Shown here in pieces: positions 1 through 10,627 of a DNA stretch of 64,000 bases. The DNA is from Diploptera punctata (lineage: Eukaryota > Arthropoda > Insecta > Blattodea > Blaberidae): the NCBI GenBank assembly GCA_030220185.1, contig JASPKZ010004203.1:492001-556000 (forward strand). Reading direction: 5' to 3'. The notes beneath the pieces were generated by a model. That model had not been told where the DNA came from. It worked only from the letters and a program-made list of their open reading frames with translations, and did no database searches. Every line of letters starts with the position of its first letter. Position 1 is the first letter of the stretch. Position numbers and translations under genes: made by a program.

Positions 1-40
1 GACCACGGCCAACAGCTCGGAAATCTTCTTCAATATCTTC
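1..40. repeat. End fragment of the foldback family seen at 20502-20686
   Basis: The window opens with GACCACGGCC, a short variable stretch and AAATCTTCTTCAA, matching one arm of the perfect palindrome at 20502-20686 (GACCACGGCCTACAG, then AAAATCTTCTTCAAG). The rest of this copy lies to the left of the window. A shorter relative, CTTGAAGAAGATTTCCGGG, occurs at about 58998. Confidence 0.5.
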
Positions 41-338
41 ATACCTATTTTAGTATTTTTCTTGGAAATCATTCTTCTGCCATTCTTTTTACATGATCAT
101 ACCATTTTAATTCAGATTTTTATTAAGTGCTATCACCTAAGTTTCATAGTTATAAATAAAATGGCAATATGAGCATGAAGAACAGTTATGGAACATCACG
201 ATAAAACCAATCATACTGATATTGAGTTCTTTAAAGAGTGAGAACAATTAAACGTCTCGTGTAATGTATATCAAACAAAGGGTCTGAAGAGATTAAATAA
301 AATTAAATATGTTTACGAGATGCATTTATTGCTTACAG

Positions 339-488
339 GAGGACAGTTATTTTCATGACATGAGTCGATATTTTTGGAACGATGAAAAAGCTAGCAGTCT
401 GTCCAGTAAATCTAGAGATTTACGTGGTCTCGGATCACTGAGTCCAACCTCGCAGAATTTACATAGTAACGATCGTTATGTGCATTAG
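339..488 (+). CDS. Candidate terminal coding exon of an unidentified gene
   Basis: After a TTATTGCTTACAG acceptor ending at 338 the frame stays open for 49 codons to a TAG at 486-488. The product, beginning EDSYFHDMSRYFWNDEKAS and continuing with a Ser-rich tail (SLSSKSRDLRGLGSLSPTSQ) that ends NDRYVH, is compositionally unlike the AT-rich repeat translations around it. It resembles the hydrophilic C-terminus of a signalling or cytoskeletal protein, but I do not recognise the family. No upstream exon can lie in this window beyond the first 300 bases, so the rest of the gene would be to the left. AATAAA at 675-680 could be its polyadenylation signal. Confidence 0.45.
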   Translation, partial: EDSYFHDMSRYFWNDEKASSLSSKSRDLRGLGSLSPTSQNLHSNDRYVH

Positions 489-674
489 CCAAAACAAATA
501 GCTTGATGTGCCCAAGTTTGCTGGAGAAGTTTCTTTCCCCTATATTTATCGAGTTATAATCTCATTGAATGGACGGAGATATTAGCATCAAGAAAACTAG
601 GGATATACTCGGTTTGAACTTGTCAATACTTCTAAAATTCATTATAATCACAATTGTATTTTTTAAAATATTAA

Positions 675-680
675 AATAAA
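675..680 (+). terminator. Possible polyadenylation signal AATAAA after the 339-488 exon
   Basis: AATAAA lies 187 bases after the TAG stop codon. The hexamer is common in AT-rich DNA, so support is weak and depends on the exon call. Confidence 0.2.
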
Positions 681-696
681 CACCTCAATTAAAAAC

Positions 697-1012
697 GTCC
701 TCAATTAAAATTATTTTTGTTTAAAAAACTTCATCAGTTAATTAACACCATGTAGGCTTTTCAGAACATGTTCCATCAACGGCATGAGAACCAAACGACA
801 TACCGAAGATGGAACATGTTCTAGAAGGCCTACATGGTAATATTTAAATCTCCATGTATATAATCATCTCTATAAAGAATAACTAAAGAAGAAATAAAAA
901 ACTGCAGGATCAAAAAAGGATGTATTTAAGTTCCGGTCTGTTAATAATATTGTAATTAGTTAAAACTAACCGACGAAGCTTTTTTAATAGAAATCCATTT
1001 TAATTGAGGACG
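697..1012. repeat. Nested inverted repeat (Penelope-type palindrome?)
   Basis: Outer arms are GTCCTCAATTAAAAT at 697-711 and its complement at 997-1011. Inside is a second pair: ACCATGTAGGC...GAACATGTTCCATC at 748-779 against GATGGAACATGTTC...GGCCTACATGGT at 808-838. The inner right arm contains CCGAAGA, a short stem GGAAC/GUUCU and AGAAGG, the same layout as the hammerhead-like motif of the Penelope-type palindromes elsewhere in the window, but with decayed core bases. Confidence 0.5.
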
Positions 1013-1070
1013 ACTGATATATCAGGTACTAACTTTAATATACAAAAATATATTATAAAACTTTTAAGGT

Positions 1071-1378
1071 CGGAAGCCTTGGCGCAAAGCTACGGGACTT
1101 GTGCTGGTTCGAGTCTTCATGGGGGAAGAAATTTCTCATAGTATTTCGGCCAATATGGGGGGGACCGGTGCCCACCCAGCATCGTGAGGCATTTGGGTAG
1201 CTAGAATAAGTAGCGGTTCTAGGTTGAGAAAGCCAGCTATAACGGCTGGGGACTCGACATGCTGACCAAATGTCACCCGTACACTGGCTAGATGATCATC
1301 TATCTCTGTGATTGACACATGTGGATGTGAGGTCAGCAGCTGGATGGTAGGCCAAGGGCTTTCTAGGCCTGTCACGCC
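1071..1378 (+). mobile_element. tRNA-derived SINE, family S2, 5'-truncated
   Basis: This matches the S2 copies at 25824-26160, 27769-28106, 40437-40595 and 48458-48757. It starts inside the tRNA-like head (GGAAGCCTTGGCGCAAAGC), keeps the B box-like GGTTCGAGTCT, then the body with ATCGTGAGGCATTTGG and CGACATGCTGACC, and ends GGCCTGTCACGCC. The A box end is missing. Coding potential on either strand is spurious. Confidence 0.75.
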
Positions 1379-1439
1379 ATATAATTATTATTATTACAAA
1401 ACTTGGAAGAAATTCCAACTGGAATATTACTTTAATAAT

Positions 1440-1680
1440 TACTGTTATTTAAGTCTCATAAACTGCGATGGACAGGGCATGTACCACAAATGGGGAATGA
1501 AAGAGAGGCATTGAAATTGCTTGTAGGAAGATCAGAGGAAAAGCGCCCAATAGATGGGCCAAGAATGAGGTGGAAGAATTATATTAACCATGATTTGAGG
1601 GAGGTAAATTATACAGAGGATGTTGAAAAACAGTATCCATCAGGATAGGGATGAATGAATGATTGAATAAATGAATGAAG
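1440..1680 (+). mobile_element. LINE-A 3' end fragment
   Basis: The sequence follows the terminal coding part of LINE-A: the block translating as LRW.GHVPQMGNER, GKPEGKRPVG-like and RMRWKNYINHDLREV, then the AQDRD-equivalent bases. It is 5'-truncated and carries substitutions and small indels. It ends in an ATGAATGAATGA-type short repeat, not the TAAG repeat of better preserved copies. Confidence 0.7.
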
Positions 1681-2339
1681 CTCCGGGTTCGAGATAGTTA
1701 AGCAAAATACAAAAAAAAAAATGAAACGAAACTTCACGGTTACGTGAAAACATGGTCATTGTATCAAAAGATCTGTTTTCGGTCAATCGAGATGTTCGAT
1801 TATAACAAACTCTATGGCTTTTAGAACTCATAAATCAACGTCCCATTCATTAATATCTTCCTCTACCAACTGAATCCAGTTCCTTAAAATATTATCTACC
1901 CACCTAAGCCTAGGTCTTTCTATTTGATTTTTTTCCCAAGAGTTTCGTAGTAAAAGTGTTGAAAATATTCCTACTGTTATTAATTCGAGCTACATAACGT
2001 GCAGATTTCAATCTACTAGAGATGTTCGATTACATCTATGCTTTGAAGAAACAACAGGAAATAAATTCGCACCCAACATACACATAAATTTCTATTCTAG
2101 AGCAAAAATTGCAGACGTTTTCCAGATTTGGGCTTGGCAAAAATGTTGAAATTTATTTATTTTCTGTTATATTAATCATGATCCCGGCATAAAGTCGAAG
2201 GGTTGCTGCACGACTGATTACTTCATATAAATTTAACATTTAAACAATAATGATAATGATAATTTACATTAATAATTTAAAATCGTATGAATTACGAAAA
2301 AGCCTTAAAATCATGTTTCATCACCGTCTATAAACTGTA

Positions 2340-3643
2340 CTACGGTATATCAATGGGTTAAAGCAAGGAGATGCACTATCACCTCTACTATTCAATTGTT
2401 TACTAGAGTATGACATCAATTTTTTTTTTGCAAATGCCGCAGGTTGTCTTTCGACATTCCTGGTGTTCTCTCCCTGGCATGGCGTACTTGTAACCCACTT
2501 CTGAGGTTGGGGCGCCTGGAAGGCGGGGTTACGTTGCCCCGATGATATGACGGGTGATATTGATAGTGGTGCGCCAGGAGAGTCCCTAATCCTAAGCTTA
2601 ATCTAAGATGAATATTAATGATGATGATTGCGATGGCCATATGATTTCGGGGACCGTTTGGACCATAAAGGTTTCCTGACATTTGTCTTACAGGTGAGGA
2701 AAAAACCCGATAAAAACTTCACCCAGAAAAACTGTCCTGACCGGGGATCGAACCCTGGCCCGCTGCGTGACATGGCAGCACGCTACCTCGAGACCACAGA
2801 GGATAAAAAAAGGCGTACAACGCAAAGATATGAATAAGCTATACGTGTTGATGATGTAGTTATTAGATGATAACGAGTATATACTAAGGGTCAACATGCA
2901 CATTCCATTGATTAACTAAAGAATTGGGCTGGAAGTAAACATTAATAGAACTAGATATATGAGATATTGTATGGTCACACGTAGAAATTCATGTAGGCTA
3001 TAATGAAAATGGAGAGTTAATAACAAATGAGGGAAATATTGAATAAGTGTCTGAACTTAAATACCTAGGAACAATAATCACAAACAGAAATGAGGAGCAG
3101 AAAGAAATTAAGCATAGTCTCAATTCTGGAAATAGCGCATTCCAGGGGATTTTGTTGTCTGAACTTCTCTTAAATAACGTTAAACTATATAAATAATCAA
3201 AAGTGTTATTCTCCCAGTTATATTATATGGACACGAAACATGGATTCTTATTTTAAGGGAGGAGAAAATATTACGAGTATTTAAGAATAAAGTTATTGGT
3301 AATATTTTTGGACCAAAGATAAACGAACGGATAGGTGAATGCAGAAGACTACATAACAGTAACCGATATGATTTTTATGGGAAACCAGACATAATAAAAA
3401 CAGTTAGCCTAAGTCTAGCAGGACATATAGCACGACTGGGGAATGAAAGAGGGGCTTCGAAACTTGTAGAAAAACCAGAGTGAAAGCGTCCAGTAGGCAG
3501 GCCAAAAATGTGGTTTGAGAATAATATTAACCATTATTTGAGTGAGGTAAATTATACAGGGGATGATTAAAAGACCTTGGCTCAGGACAGGGTTATATGG
3601 GCGCAGCCAAACACCTACAGGTTCGATAGTGCCAGTAAGTTGG
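2340..3643 (+). mobile_element. LINE-A copy, decayed, split by a SINE
   Basis: Bases 2340-2410 encode the RT motif [15 protein letters not shown]. The same element resumes at about 2815 with a decayed YADDVV region, then GLEVNINR, the EFKYLGTIITNRNE-equivalent, and the C-terminal RHHNS/GKPE/RPKMWFENN segments, ending at the typical CCTACAGGTTCGATAGTGCCAGT end at 3643. An S1 SINE occupies 2419-2803. Many frameshifts and stops: a pseudogene. Confidence 0.75.
2419..2803 (-). mobile_element. tRNA-derived SINE S1 with tail B, inserted in LINE-A
   Basis: Read on the minus strand the element begins with a tRNA-like head (GTGGTCTCGAGGTAGCGTG as A box region, GGGTTCGATCCC as B box), continues with the conserved body (GTGAGGTTTT, ACAAATGTCAGG, CGGTCCCCGAAATCATATGG) and then tail B (TAAGCTTAGGATTAGG, CCTTCCAGGCGCCCCAACC, GAAGTGGGTTACAAG). 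It ends in an A-rich run (read as T on the + strand at 2419-2429). It splits the LINE-A copy at 2340-3643. Confidence 0.85.
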
Positions 3644-3739
3644 TTATATACGTGCTGTATTGTTGGACGGCCTGCGCGACGTAATATTATCGTGTCTGGC
3701 ATCCCAAGAATTCCCGGATTAAATTTCCTGATATAAGAT

Positions 3740-4135
3740 AAATGCGAAACATAGTCTCTTACTTTAAGATAGGAGAAAATATTACGAGCAGTTGAGAATA
3801 AAGTGCTTAGGCAATTATATGTACCAGAAAACTACATAACAGTGAGCTACATTATATTTTTGAGAAGCCAAATGTAATAAGAACAGTTCAGTCTCATAGA
3901 CTAAGAAAGGCAGGACATATGGCACGAATGAGGAATAAGACATATAGGCCTACATAGAAACTTCTTATAGGAAAACCAGAGAGAAAGCGTCCAGTAAGTA
4001 GAGCAAGAAAGAGGAAGGATAATAACATTGTGCATTATTTGAGGAGGATGAATTATACAAATAATGATTGGAAAGTATTAGCCCAGGATAGGGATGTATG
4101 GAGAGCTTATTTCAGCGCAGTCATGGACCTCCGAG
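3740..4135 (+). mobile_element. LINE-A 3' end fragment
   Basis: This begins at the ATGCGAAACATAGTCTCTTAC block (equivalent to YGCETWTLT of the intact copies) and runs through the LHYIFEKPNVIRTVQSHRLRKAGHMARM-like part to the AQDRDVWRAYF end. It is a second fragment in tandem with the copy ending at 3643, separated by about 100 bp of unassigned sequence. Confidence 0.75.
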
Positions 4136-4199
4136 TTAGTTACGGAGTTAATTTTCTTCTTCTTCTACTTTTTAATAAGGCGCTACAGCTTCAATTACA

Positions 4200-4500
4200 G
4201 AATGCTTTGGCCTTCTCAACTAGTTCTTTCCATTTTTTTTTATCCTGGACACATTTGTTCCAATTTTTTTTACCTACATTGACTTTATATCATTTACATC
4301 ATCATCTCCCCATCTATATTTTGGTCGTCCAATACATTTACGGGTTAATGGCTTCCATTTATAGAGCTTTTTTGCCTTCCTTTCATCGTCCATTTGGATG
4401 TACAAACCACGAGTGAGAAGAGATCCTGGCAGACGAAGAAAGCGATGGAGTATTGAGCCGAAACAGGCCATGGACTCTATACCGTGAAGATGATGATGAT
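4200..4500. mobile_element. Two short LINE 3' tails, tail to tail
   Basis: On the minus strand 4274-4405 encodes a LINE C-terminal piece (RKAKKLYKWKPLTRKCIGRPK, then YRWGDDDVNDIKSM). Immediately to the right, on the plus strand, 4408-4500 matches the 3' end of LINE-B as at 58202-58319 (GGCAGACGAAGAAAGCGATGG, GCCGAAACAGG) and ends in a GATGATGATGAT tail. Both are fragments. Confidence 0.5.
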
Positions 4501-4509
4501 ATATATGTG

Positions 4510-4700
4510 TGTGTGTTTAATCCTACTTAATCTTTGTGCTTTAATGAAGTTAATTATATTTCTGTTTTTGTGAATTCTGTTTATTTCTTCATATGTTCCA
4601 ATTCCCCACGTTCCATCCTGATTCCTTATTGCTCCAAAGATTATTCTTATTACATTTCGTTCAAATACTAAAATCTTTTGCTTTTCTGCGTCCCTAAGAG
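4510..4700 (-). mobile_element. LINE fragment, RT C-terminal region
   Basis: The minus strand encodes TLRDAEKQKILVFERNVIR, RIIFGAIRNQDGTW and EEINRIYKN-like sequence followed by INFIKAQRLS, the segment that lies downstream of the reverse transcriptase in RTE/BovB-like LINEs. It is cut by the MITE pair at its 5' side (4694). Confidence 0.55.
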
Positions 4701-4806
4701 TCGGTTTCACCAACAGAGGTAACTGTATTACGCCATTTTAAGCTATGCATTATACACGGGGAAAACTGGCGTAAACATTTACCTCTGTTGGTGAAATTGA
4801 CCCTAA
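4694..4806. mobile_element. Palindromic MITE, copy 1 of a tandem pair
   Basis: The ends are CTAAGAGTCGGTTTCACC and GGTGAAATTGACCCTAAG, with inner arms CAACAGAGGTAACTG and its complement; the whole unit folds back on itself. It shares a CCCTAAG junction with copy 2. The left end interrupts a LINE reading frame. Confidence 0.65.
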
Positions 4807-4918
4807 GGGTCGGTTTCACCAACAGAGGTAACTGTATTACGCCAGTTTAAGCTATGTATTATATATTGAGAAAACTGGCGTAATACAGTTACCTCTGTTG
4901 GTGAAACTAACCCTTAGT
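4801..4918. mobile_element. Palindromic MITE, copy 2 of a tandem pair
   Basis: This has the same ends as copy 1 (CTAAGGGTCGGTTTCACC and GGTGAAACTAACCCTTAG), and the inner arms (AACTGTATTACGCCAGTTTA and complement) match even better. It begins where copy 1 ends. The TIR type is not one I can assign to a superfamily. Confidence 0.65.
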
Positions 4919-5204
4919 GTCCAAGTTTCACTAGAATAAGTTAAACTGGTTTTATAACTGTAAAGTAAAGTTTGAGTTTGGAGTTTTTAGATATTAGTTT
5001 ACTCTTAAGTAATGGTTAAACTTTTTTACCAAGTACTCTTCGATTTTTTATTTCCTCTTCAATCAGTTAATTAATAAGAATTTTTTTATTTGCCTATAAG
5101 ATCTGGTAAAATACGAGGTCCGCTCAGCTTTATGAGAGCAACTGACCTAAGGAAACTAGGAAATGAATGCTTCTCTCTAACCATATGCTTTTCTTTATTA
5201 GTTA

Positions 5205-5760
5205 CTAGCTAATACCCGCGTACGCTGCTGCACCCAAATAAATCATGTGTTTTTATGTTTACTCCGTAGTTGAATAAGTAAAAAAGGAAAATAATTATAA
5301 ATTTATATCGTAATTATTTTTAGATACCCCGTGCTGATTACGCGGCGTTGTCCGGGAATCTACTTATTCCAATCTTTTTGGCATCAATGAGATGAAAGAC
5401 AAAAATTGTAATTGTGAGTTATCCGTAAAAAATAGACATATGCTGTTGCGGACATTTTTGGTAGATTTTTTTTTTTAAATATTCAATTCTGTGCACATTA
5501 TTTTGATGTATTTGTTATGCTTTAGGCAGTGTAAGCCATTTAAGCGTCCAAAAAGCGACTTTTTAGTGTACCGATGCCCTTCTTTAACTCCAGCCCTAAG
5601 AGTGCGTAGGGTAATATGTTATATAGGCCTACGTTAATTGTCCCAGGTAAAATCCCTAAATGATGAAAAAAAAACATTAAAATAGGTCAAGTAGTTTTTG
5701 AGACCATAAAGGACAGAAAGACAGACAGACTCGCACTTATTTTTATATATAAAGATTTAG
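5205..5760 (+). repeat. Dispersed insect-type repeat (TACCCGCG...ACAGACAGAC...TATATA)
   Basis: The stretch opens with CTAGCTAATACCCGCGTACG and closes with GACAGACAGACTCGCACTT and TTTTTATATATAAAG. Repeats with such ends are widespread in insect genomes, but I cannot assign a class. No coding capacity is seen. Confidence 0.35.
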
Positions 5761-6109
5761 TTCTTTATTCGGGCTGGGCGGGCAAACTTCCATGAACACC
5801 GCGACCTAAAAGATTTTTCTCCTTATTAACATATATTAGTAACAGCTACAACTTCATCCGATTTAAGCTCTTCAATACTTCCCTGTCACCGATTTTTTTC
5901 CCCCTTTAATCAGAGGTCCTTATATTAACCCTGCTTGATAAGTAATTTAAGTTACTTCTATTAAGCTTTTCAAATAAAAAGTATCAGTTTTTTACCATAT
6001 CATCATCAACATCAAGGATTAGACCTTAAGGTATGTTCCGATCCCACGCTAGAATTGATCTATCCAACTTTTACTGGTCTTCCAACATTTCTTCGTCCTA
6101 GTGGTTTGT
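5761..6109. other. No feature recognised
   Basis: AT-rich stretch between the TACCCGCG repeat and a LINE-A fragment. Confidence 0.4.
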
Positions 6110-6525
6110 AATGAAATGCGAAACATGGACTCTTACTTTAAGGGAGGAAAGGAGATTATGAGTATTTGAGAATAAAGTTCTTAGGAAAATTTTGGACCAA
6201 AGAGATGAACGACAGGTGAATGGAGAGGACTACATAACAGTGAACTACATTGTCTTTATAGGAAGCCAGATATAATAACAGTTAAGGCTCGTAGACTGCG
6301 TTGGGCAGGACATGTGGCACAAATGGGGAATGAAAGACGTGCATGAAAGCTTCTTGTAGGAAAACCAGAGGAAAAACGCCCAGTTGGTAGACCAAGAATG
6401 AGGTGGGAGAATAACATTAACTATGATTTAAGGGAAGTATATTATACAGGGAATGATAGCTCAGGATAGGGATATGTCCGCGCGGCTATGAACCTACGGG
6501 TTCGGTAGTGCCAGTGTGTTTGTTA
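6110..6525 (+). mobile_element. LINE-A 3' end fragment
   Basis: This begins at GAAATGCGAAACATGGACTC, runs through the RRLRWAGHVAQMGNERRA and LVGKPEEKRPVG-encoding blocks and RMRWENNINYDLREV, and ends GGGTTCGGTAGTGCCAGTG. It is 5'-truncated, with several indels in the terminal AQDRD region. Confidence 0.75.
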
Positions 6526-7169
6526 ATTGTTTGTAGTGAAGATTTCCCTTTGTATACTTTCATTTCGTTTTCAATCTGTTACTGTATAGCCAAAAACCTC
6601 CCATATATTTGTAAAAAATTGCTCTATTTTTTCAAGACAACTATTACACGCTTATAGCTATACTTATATGACTGACATAATGACAATATCTTTACTTCAT
6701 TTGTTCTGGAATATAGACTTTTATCTGCCTGTATTATTTGGTTCTGCACCCTCTAACTGAAATGGGATTATCCATATGACTCCGGACCCTTCTACTAAAT
6801 CTCTTCTCCAATGCAAGTTCTCTGAAAATGGAACAATTTCCTTCTTTGTATAATCCTTACTCTATACATACTTTATATAATTTCACATCATATTTCTGAA
6901 AATCATATAATTGACTTCACAGACTTGAAATAAATCTAGATCTACTGATAAGATTTATAAATCTGTAGTTCTTTATATCATATTTATAGAGGCTTTAGCA
7001 TCTAAGATGTCGCCCAGTATCTTTTGATGTATCCAGTAAGCCATATATTATATTTATATATGTTTTTTCTAAATAAATTAGCTCATTTTTATTTTAATTG
7101 TAAGTTACTGACTGAAATGACAATTACCATGAAAAGAATTCTAATAATAAAACTCAAATTGTTAATATT
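6526..7169. other. No feature recognised
   Basis: AT-rich; no coding frame or repeat relation seen. Confidence 0.4.

Positions 7170-7255
<86 letters not shown>
7170..7255. repeat. ATA/ATT trinucleotide microsatellite
   Basis: About 27 near-perfect AAT/ATA repeats with one interruption. They create a false open frame of Ile and Asn runs. Confidence 0.9.
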
Positions 7256-7256
<1 letters not shown>

Positions 7257-7272
7257 GCAAATATTTGCTTAA

Positions 7273-7372
7273 TGAGCGAGGGAAACCATGTTGGTCCGCA
7301 CCGGGATTTGAACCCGAGATCTATCGAATATGAGTCACATACCCTACGGCCTAAGTCATCTCGCTCTGCTGT
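7273..7372 (-). mobile_element. tRNA-derived SINE head (single copy here)
   Basis: The minus strand reads GAGCGAGATGACTTAGGCCG at the head, then GATCTCGGGTTCAAATCCCG, a good B box in a T-arm context. The A box region and the spacing of about 40 nt fit a tRNA-derived promoter. A short body runs to the microsatellite. Confidence 0.5.
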
Positions 7373-7847
7373 TATATTGATGGTTATTAGTGCACGAATT
7401 TTATAATTATGCTAAAAATTAAGATTTCAACTTATAGCCCTAAAGACAAGACTTCTGTATTTTGTCTTGGTTCCACAAACAAACAGTTCAATAATATATT
7501 TGCAATCATAACTATTAACACATAAAAAATGCATCACGGTATTCTGCTGGCAGGTTATAAATTAATGGATAGCAAATAAATTAAGAAATGAGGCAACAAT
7601 AAAATGTATTTAACTTAAATAAAACAATAGTTTGATATGCCGGCAACCAATAGATAATATAGCTTAACTGGCACTCTTAGGCCTATACAAAGCCAAAGGG
7701 CGGAGGAGTCAAGGACGATTATTGGCAAGATGAATGAATCAAAGAATGTAGTATTTTTGGGGCCGAAACAGGCAGAAATGCTTAACTCCTTAAGTAAAGA
7801 ATAAGAAAAACAATCCATGCACCACAATATTCTGTGCCACTAGTAAA

Positions 7848-8094
7848 GTGATCCCACAACAGACCCGGAGGCCCTTGGGGTAGTAGGAGGTTTAGGCTCC
7901 CACTTTTTCTAAACAATCGGCACTTTTTACGCCTTTACCCCCAGAACAAGCGACTGGTACTCATTTCCGTTTGAGGCTGAGTCGACCCCAGAGCCATAGT
8001 GCCGCCAGAGGGTTTGGGTCAGTTTAAAAATCCTGACCCCAACGGGACTTGAACCCTCGACCCTCCGGCTTGTAGCTCAGTGCCTTAACCACTA
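7848..8094 (-). mobile_element. tRNA-derived SINE S4 with 14-bp target duplication
   Basis: The element is flanked by GTGCCACTAGTAAA at 7834-7847 and again at 8095-8108, an exact target site duplication. The minus strand begins AGTGGTTAAGGCACTGAGC, with the B box-like GAGGGTTCAAGTCCCGTTGG, followed by a body with GTCAGGATTTTTAAACTGACC and a GAGTCGACTCAGCC-type stretch. Body sequence related to this occurs at 55330-55710 and 56790-57125. Confidence 0.8.
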
Positions 8095-8574
8095 GTGCCA
8101 CTAGTAAAAATAAAATTAATGGTCTGGTTTGCATAGAGAAAAATTATTTGAGGTTAAATACGACAAAGTGTTTAGACAATCAGTCATTGTTATCCTATAA
8201 AATAATAATAATAAACTATAATTCAGAGACAATCAAGATTGTACTATTATTGGGCTCTGGTAATTCACTAACGGACGTAATTGTATTAGTTTTCTGACAT
8301 AGGATCTATTTGAAGAACTTTCATTAATACATATTAACTAGCATGAAATGTACTATATTTTCTTCAATTTCTAGTATTTTTACTATCTTACTGCATCTAC
8401 TAATTTAACAATCATTTCAGTTTACTTCTCTTCAATAGTAAATCATTTTGATTACTGAAAAAGGAATGTAGCCACCGTTATAGACTAGAGGTAACGTCGC
8501 AGTGGGTACAAATTTCTGGGCGATATTTTTTCGAGGTTCTTTCTTGCCTGTAGGCCATCATGATCATCATTCAT

Positions 8575-8740
8575 ATTAGCCTTAGATTAAGTTTGAGATT
8601 AAGGAATATCCTGGCGCACCACTATCATCATCACCCATCATATCATCGGGCAGCGTAACCTCGCCTTCCAGGCACCCCAACCTCAGAAGTGGGTTACAGT
8701 TACGCCAATGCCAATAGAGAACACCAGAAATGGGGCATTG

Positions 8741-8742
<2 letters not shown>
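8575..8742 (+). mobile_element. SINE S1 tail B fragment, ending in a TA array
   Basis: Only the 3' tail B module is present (TTAGATTAAGTTTGAGATTAAG, CGCCTTCCAGGCACCCCAAC, GAAGTGGGTTACAG, AGAACACCAG). It is followed at once by a (TA)n array at 8742-8774. The tRNA head and central body are absent. Confidence 0.65.
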
Positions 8743-8776
<34 letters not shown>

Positions 8777-9093
8777 AACACTAACACGGCACATTGCCAA
8801 CTTATGAAAAACACAAAACAAAAAAAATAAGATCGCCAAGTAGGCCTACCTACCTATTCTAATCTGATCTACGTAATCTAAGCTAACCTACTTAACCTGA
8901 ATACATATGTCAATCGGGTGACTCAGAAACAGGAATGAACATATCTCTAGCACGAATGTTATCTGGTAAGTATTAGATAACTTTCGATACAGTTTGTAAC
9001 TTGTGGCTCATTACGAGATACACAGACTAATACCTGGCATACATTAGCCCAAAAAGTATAAATTATGTATATGTATATATATATATATCAATC

Positions 9094-9395
9094 GCTGTGG
9101 TCTCGCAGCGGGCCCGGGTTCGATCCCCGGTTTGGGCAGTTTTTCAGGGTGAGGTTTTAATCGGGGTTTTTCCTCATCTGTAAGACAAATGTCAGGAAAA
9201 CTTTAAGGCCCTAACGGTCCCCGAAATCATATGGCCATCATCATCATCCTTATCAACATCATCATCCTTCACCGGTGTGGAAAGCAACGGGAAGCTCCCA
9301 CACCTACAATTCCCTAGTAAAGCTGCAAGCATAGCATGAAAATGCTATGATTGCAGTGAAGGACCTGCCTTCGGACAGAATTACTATGGATGGAT
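9094..9395 (+). mobile_element. SINE S1 with tail A
   Basis: The head reads CGCTGTGGTCTCG and then jumps to CAGCGGGCCCGGGTTCGATCC: about 25 bp of the tRNA-like head between the A and B boxes is deleted compared with other copies. The body (GGTGAGGTTTTAATCGGGG, ACAAATGTCAGG, GGTCCCCGAAATCATATGG) is followed by tail A (CACACCTACAATTCCCTAG, GCATAGCATGAAAATGC) and a GGATGGAT end. Confidence 0.8.
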
Positions 9396-9404
9396 ATTAT
9401 ATAT

Positions 9405-9491
9405 ACAATTAGCAATAGATTATACAGGGAATGATTGGAAAGGATTAGCTCAGGATAGGGATGTATGGTGAGCTCATGACTTTATATAGGG

Positions 9492-9524
<33 letters not shown>

Positions 9525-9895
9525 TAGTTAATGTTATTCTTCCACCTCATTCTTGGTCTACTAACTGGACGTTTTCCCTCTGGCTTTCCTACAAGAAGCT
9601 TCCATACATCTCTTTCATTCCTCATTCGTGCCACATGTCCTGCCCATCGCAGTCTACGAGACTTAACTGTTCTAATTATATCTGGCTTCCTAAAAAGACC
9701 ATGTAGTTCATTGTTATGTAGTCTTCTCCATTCACCTGTCTTCATCTCTCTTTGGTCCAAAAATTTTCCTAAGAACTTTATTCTCAAATACTTGTTATCT
9801 CCTTTCCTCTCTTAAAGTAAGAGTCCATGTTTCGCATCCATATAATATAACTGGTAGAATAATAGTTTTATATATTTTCAGTTTAGGGACAATCC
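9405..9895. mobile_element. LINE-A fragments in opposite orientation around a TA array
   Basis: The plus strand 9405-9478 carries the last coding block of LINE-A (TATACAGGGAATGATTGG to GATGTATGGTGAGCT). After a TA array (9494-9524) the minus strand 9526-9895 carries the block that normally lies just before it, from the YDIY/NNINYD region upstream to the ETWTLTL and IYKTII regions. Each fragment ends close to where the other would begin in an intact element. Confidence 0.65.
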
Positions 9896-10627
9896 ATATC
9901 AAATCGGACATCAAAAAATCTTGCAATTTATTTTTTTTAATTTTATGTATCCCTAAATATAGTGAATACATTTATAAACGTATTAATACAGAAATTTAAT
10001 TTTTATCATTTATGGGTTCGTAGTTATGAGGATCTAAAATTATCGTAAATATGATAAACTAAAACATTTACTAACTAATATTTCTGAAACAGTAAACAGC
10101 AAAAATTTGTTTCAAACATATTTATATAGGTGATATCATATAGTTTAAGGTTTATAATTAGGATATTTTTATTTTCGGTGTAAATTTTCTGTTTTCTGGC
10201 GGTTTACTGCAGTACATATCAAAAAATGAAAACGAAAAAAAAACACAGGATACTTTTCACGTAATAAGGATTAATTTCCAGCAATTACCCTTTTGGAGAG
10301 TTGAATAGTTCAGACAATATAAATGTTTTTATTCTATTTTCGTAAAAAAACTCGCGGGTCCACGGCGCAGCAGATTCATTTCACGACCAAGGTCGCGCGC
10401 GTACTTTATTGAAAGAGCTTCATCAGTGACTTTTTCAACTGCCATTAAATCGAATAGATTATTATATGTCCTGCTTAATGGAACAGTACCGCAAATTTAT
10501 AAAAGTGGCGATATTTTAATTCTTACGCAGTAGATATTTATTTATCAAATTTTATTGCTGAAGTGAGAAGTAAAGAGATCTGTTACTTACGTTTACTGTG
10601 AATTATTAAACAAATTATTTATAACTA
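9896..10627. other. No feature recognised
   Basis: AT-rich, no coding frame and no repeat match seen inside the window, apart from a GC-richer island (GCGGGTCCACGGCGCAGCAG to GGTCGCGCGCG) at about 10355-10400. Confidence 0.5.

Noticed and set aside
2416..2837. Small frames with a CPDRGSNPGP-like peptide
   Set aside because: They translate the tRNA-derived head of SINE S1; similar peptides appear at every S1 copy.
7024..7272. 82-codon frame ending in Ile and Asn runs
   Set aside because: It is created by the ATA/ATT microsatellite.
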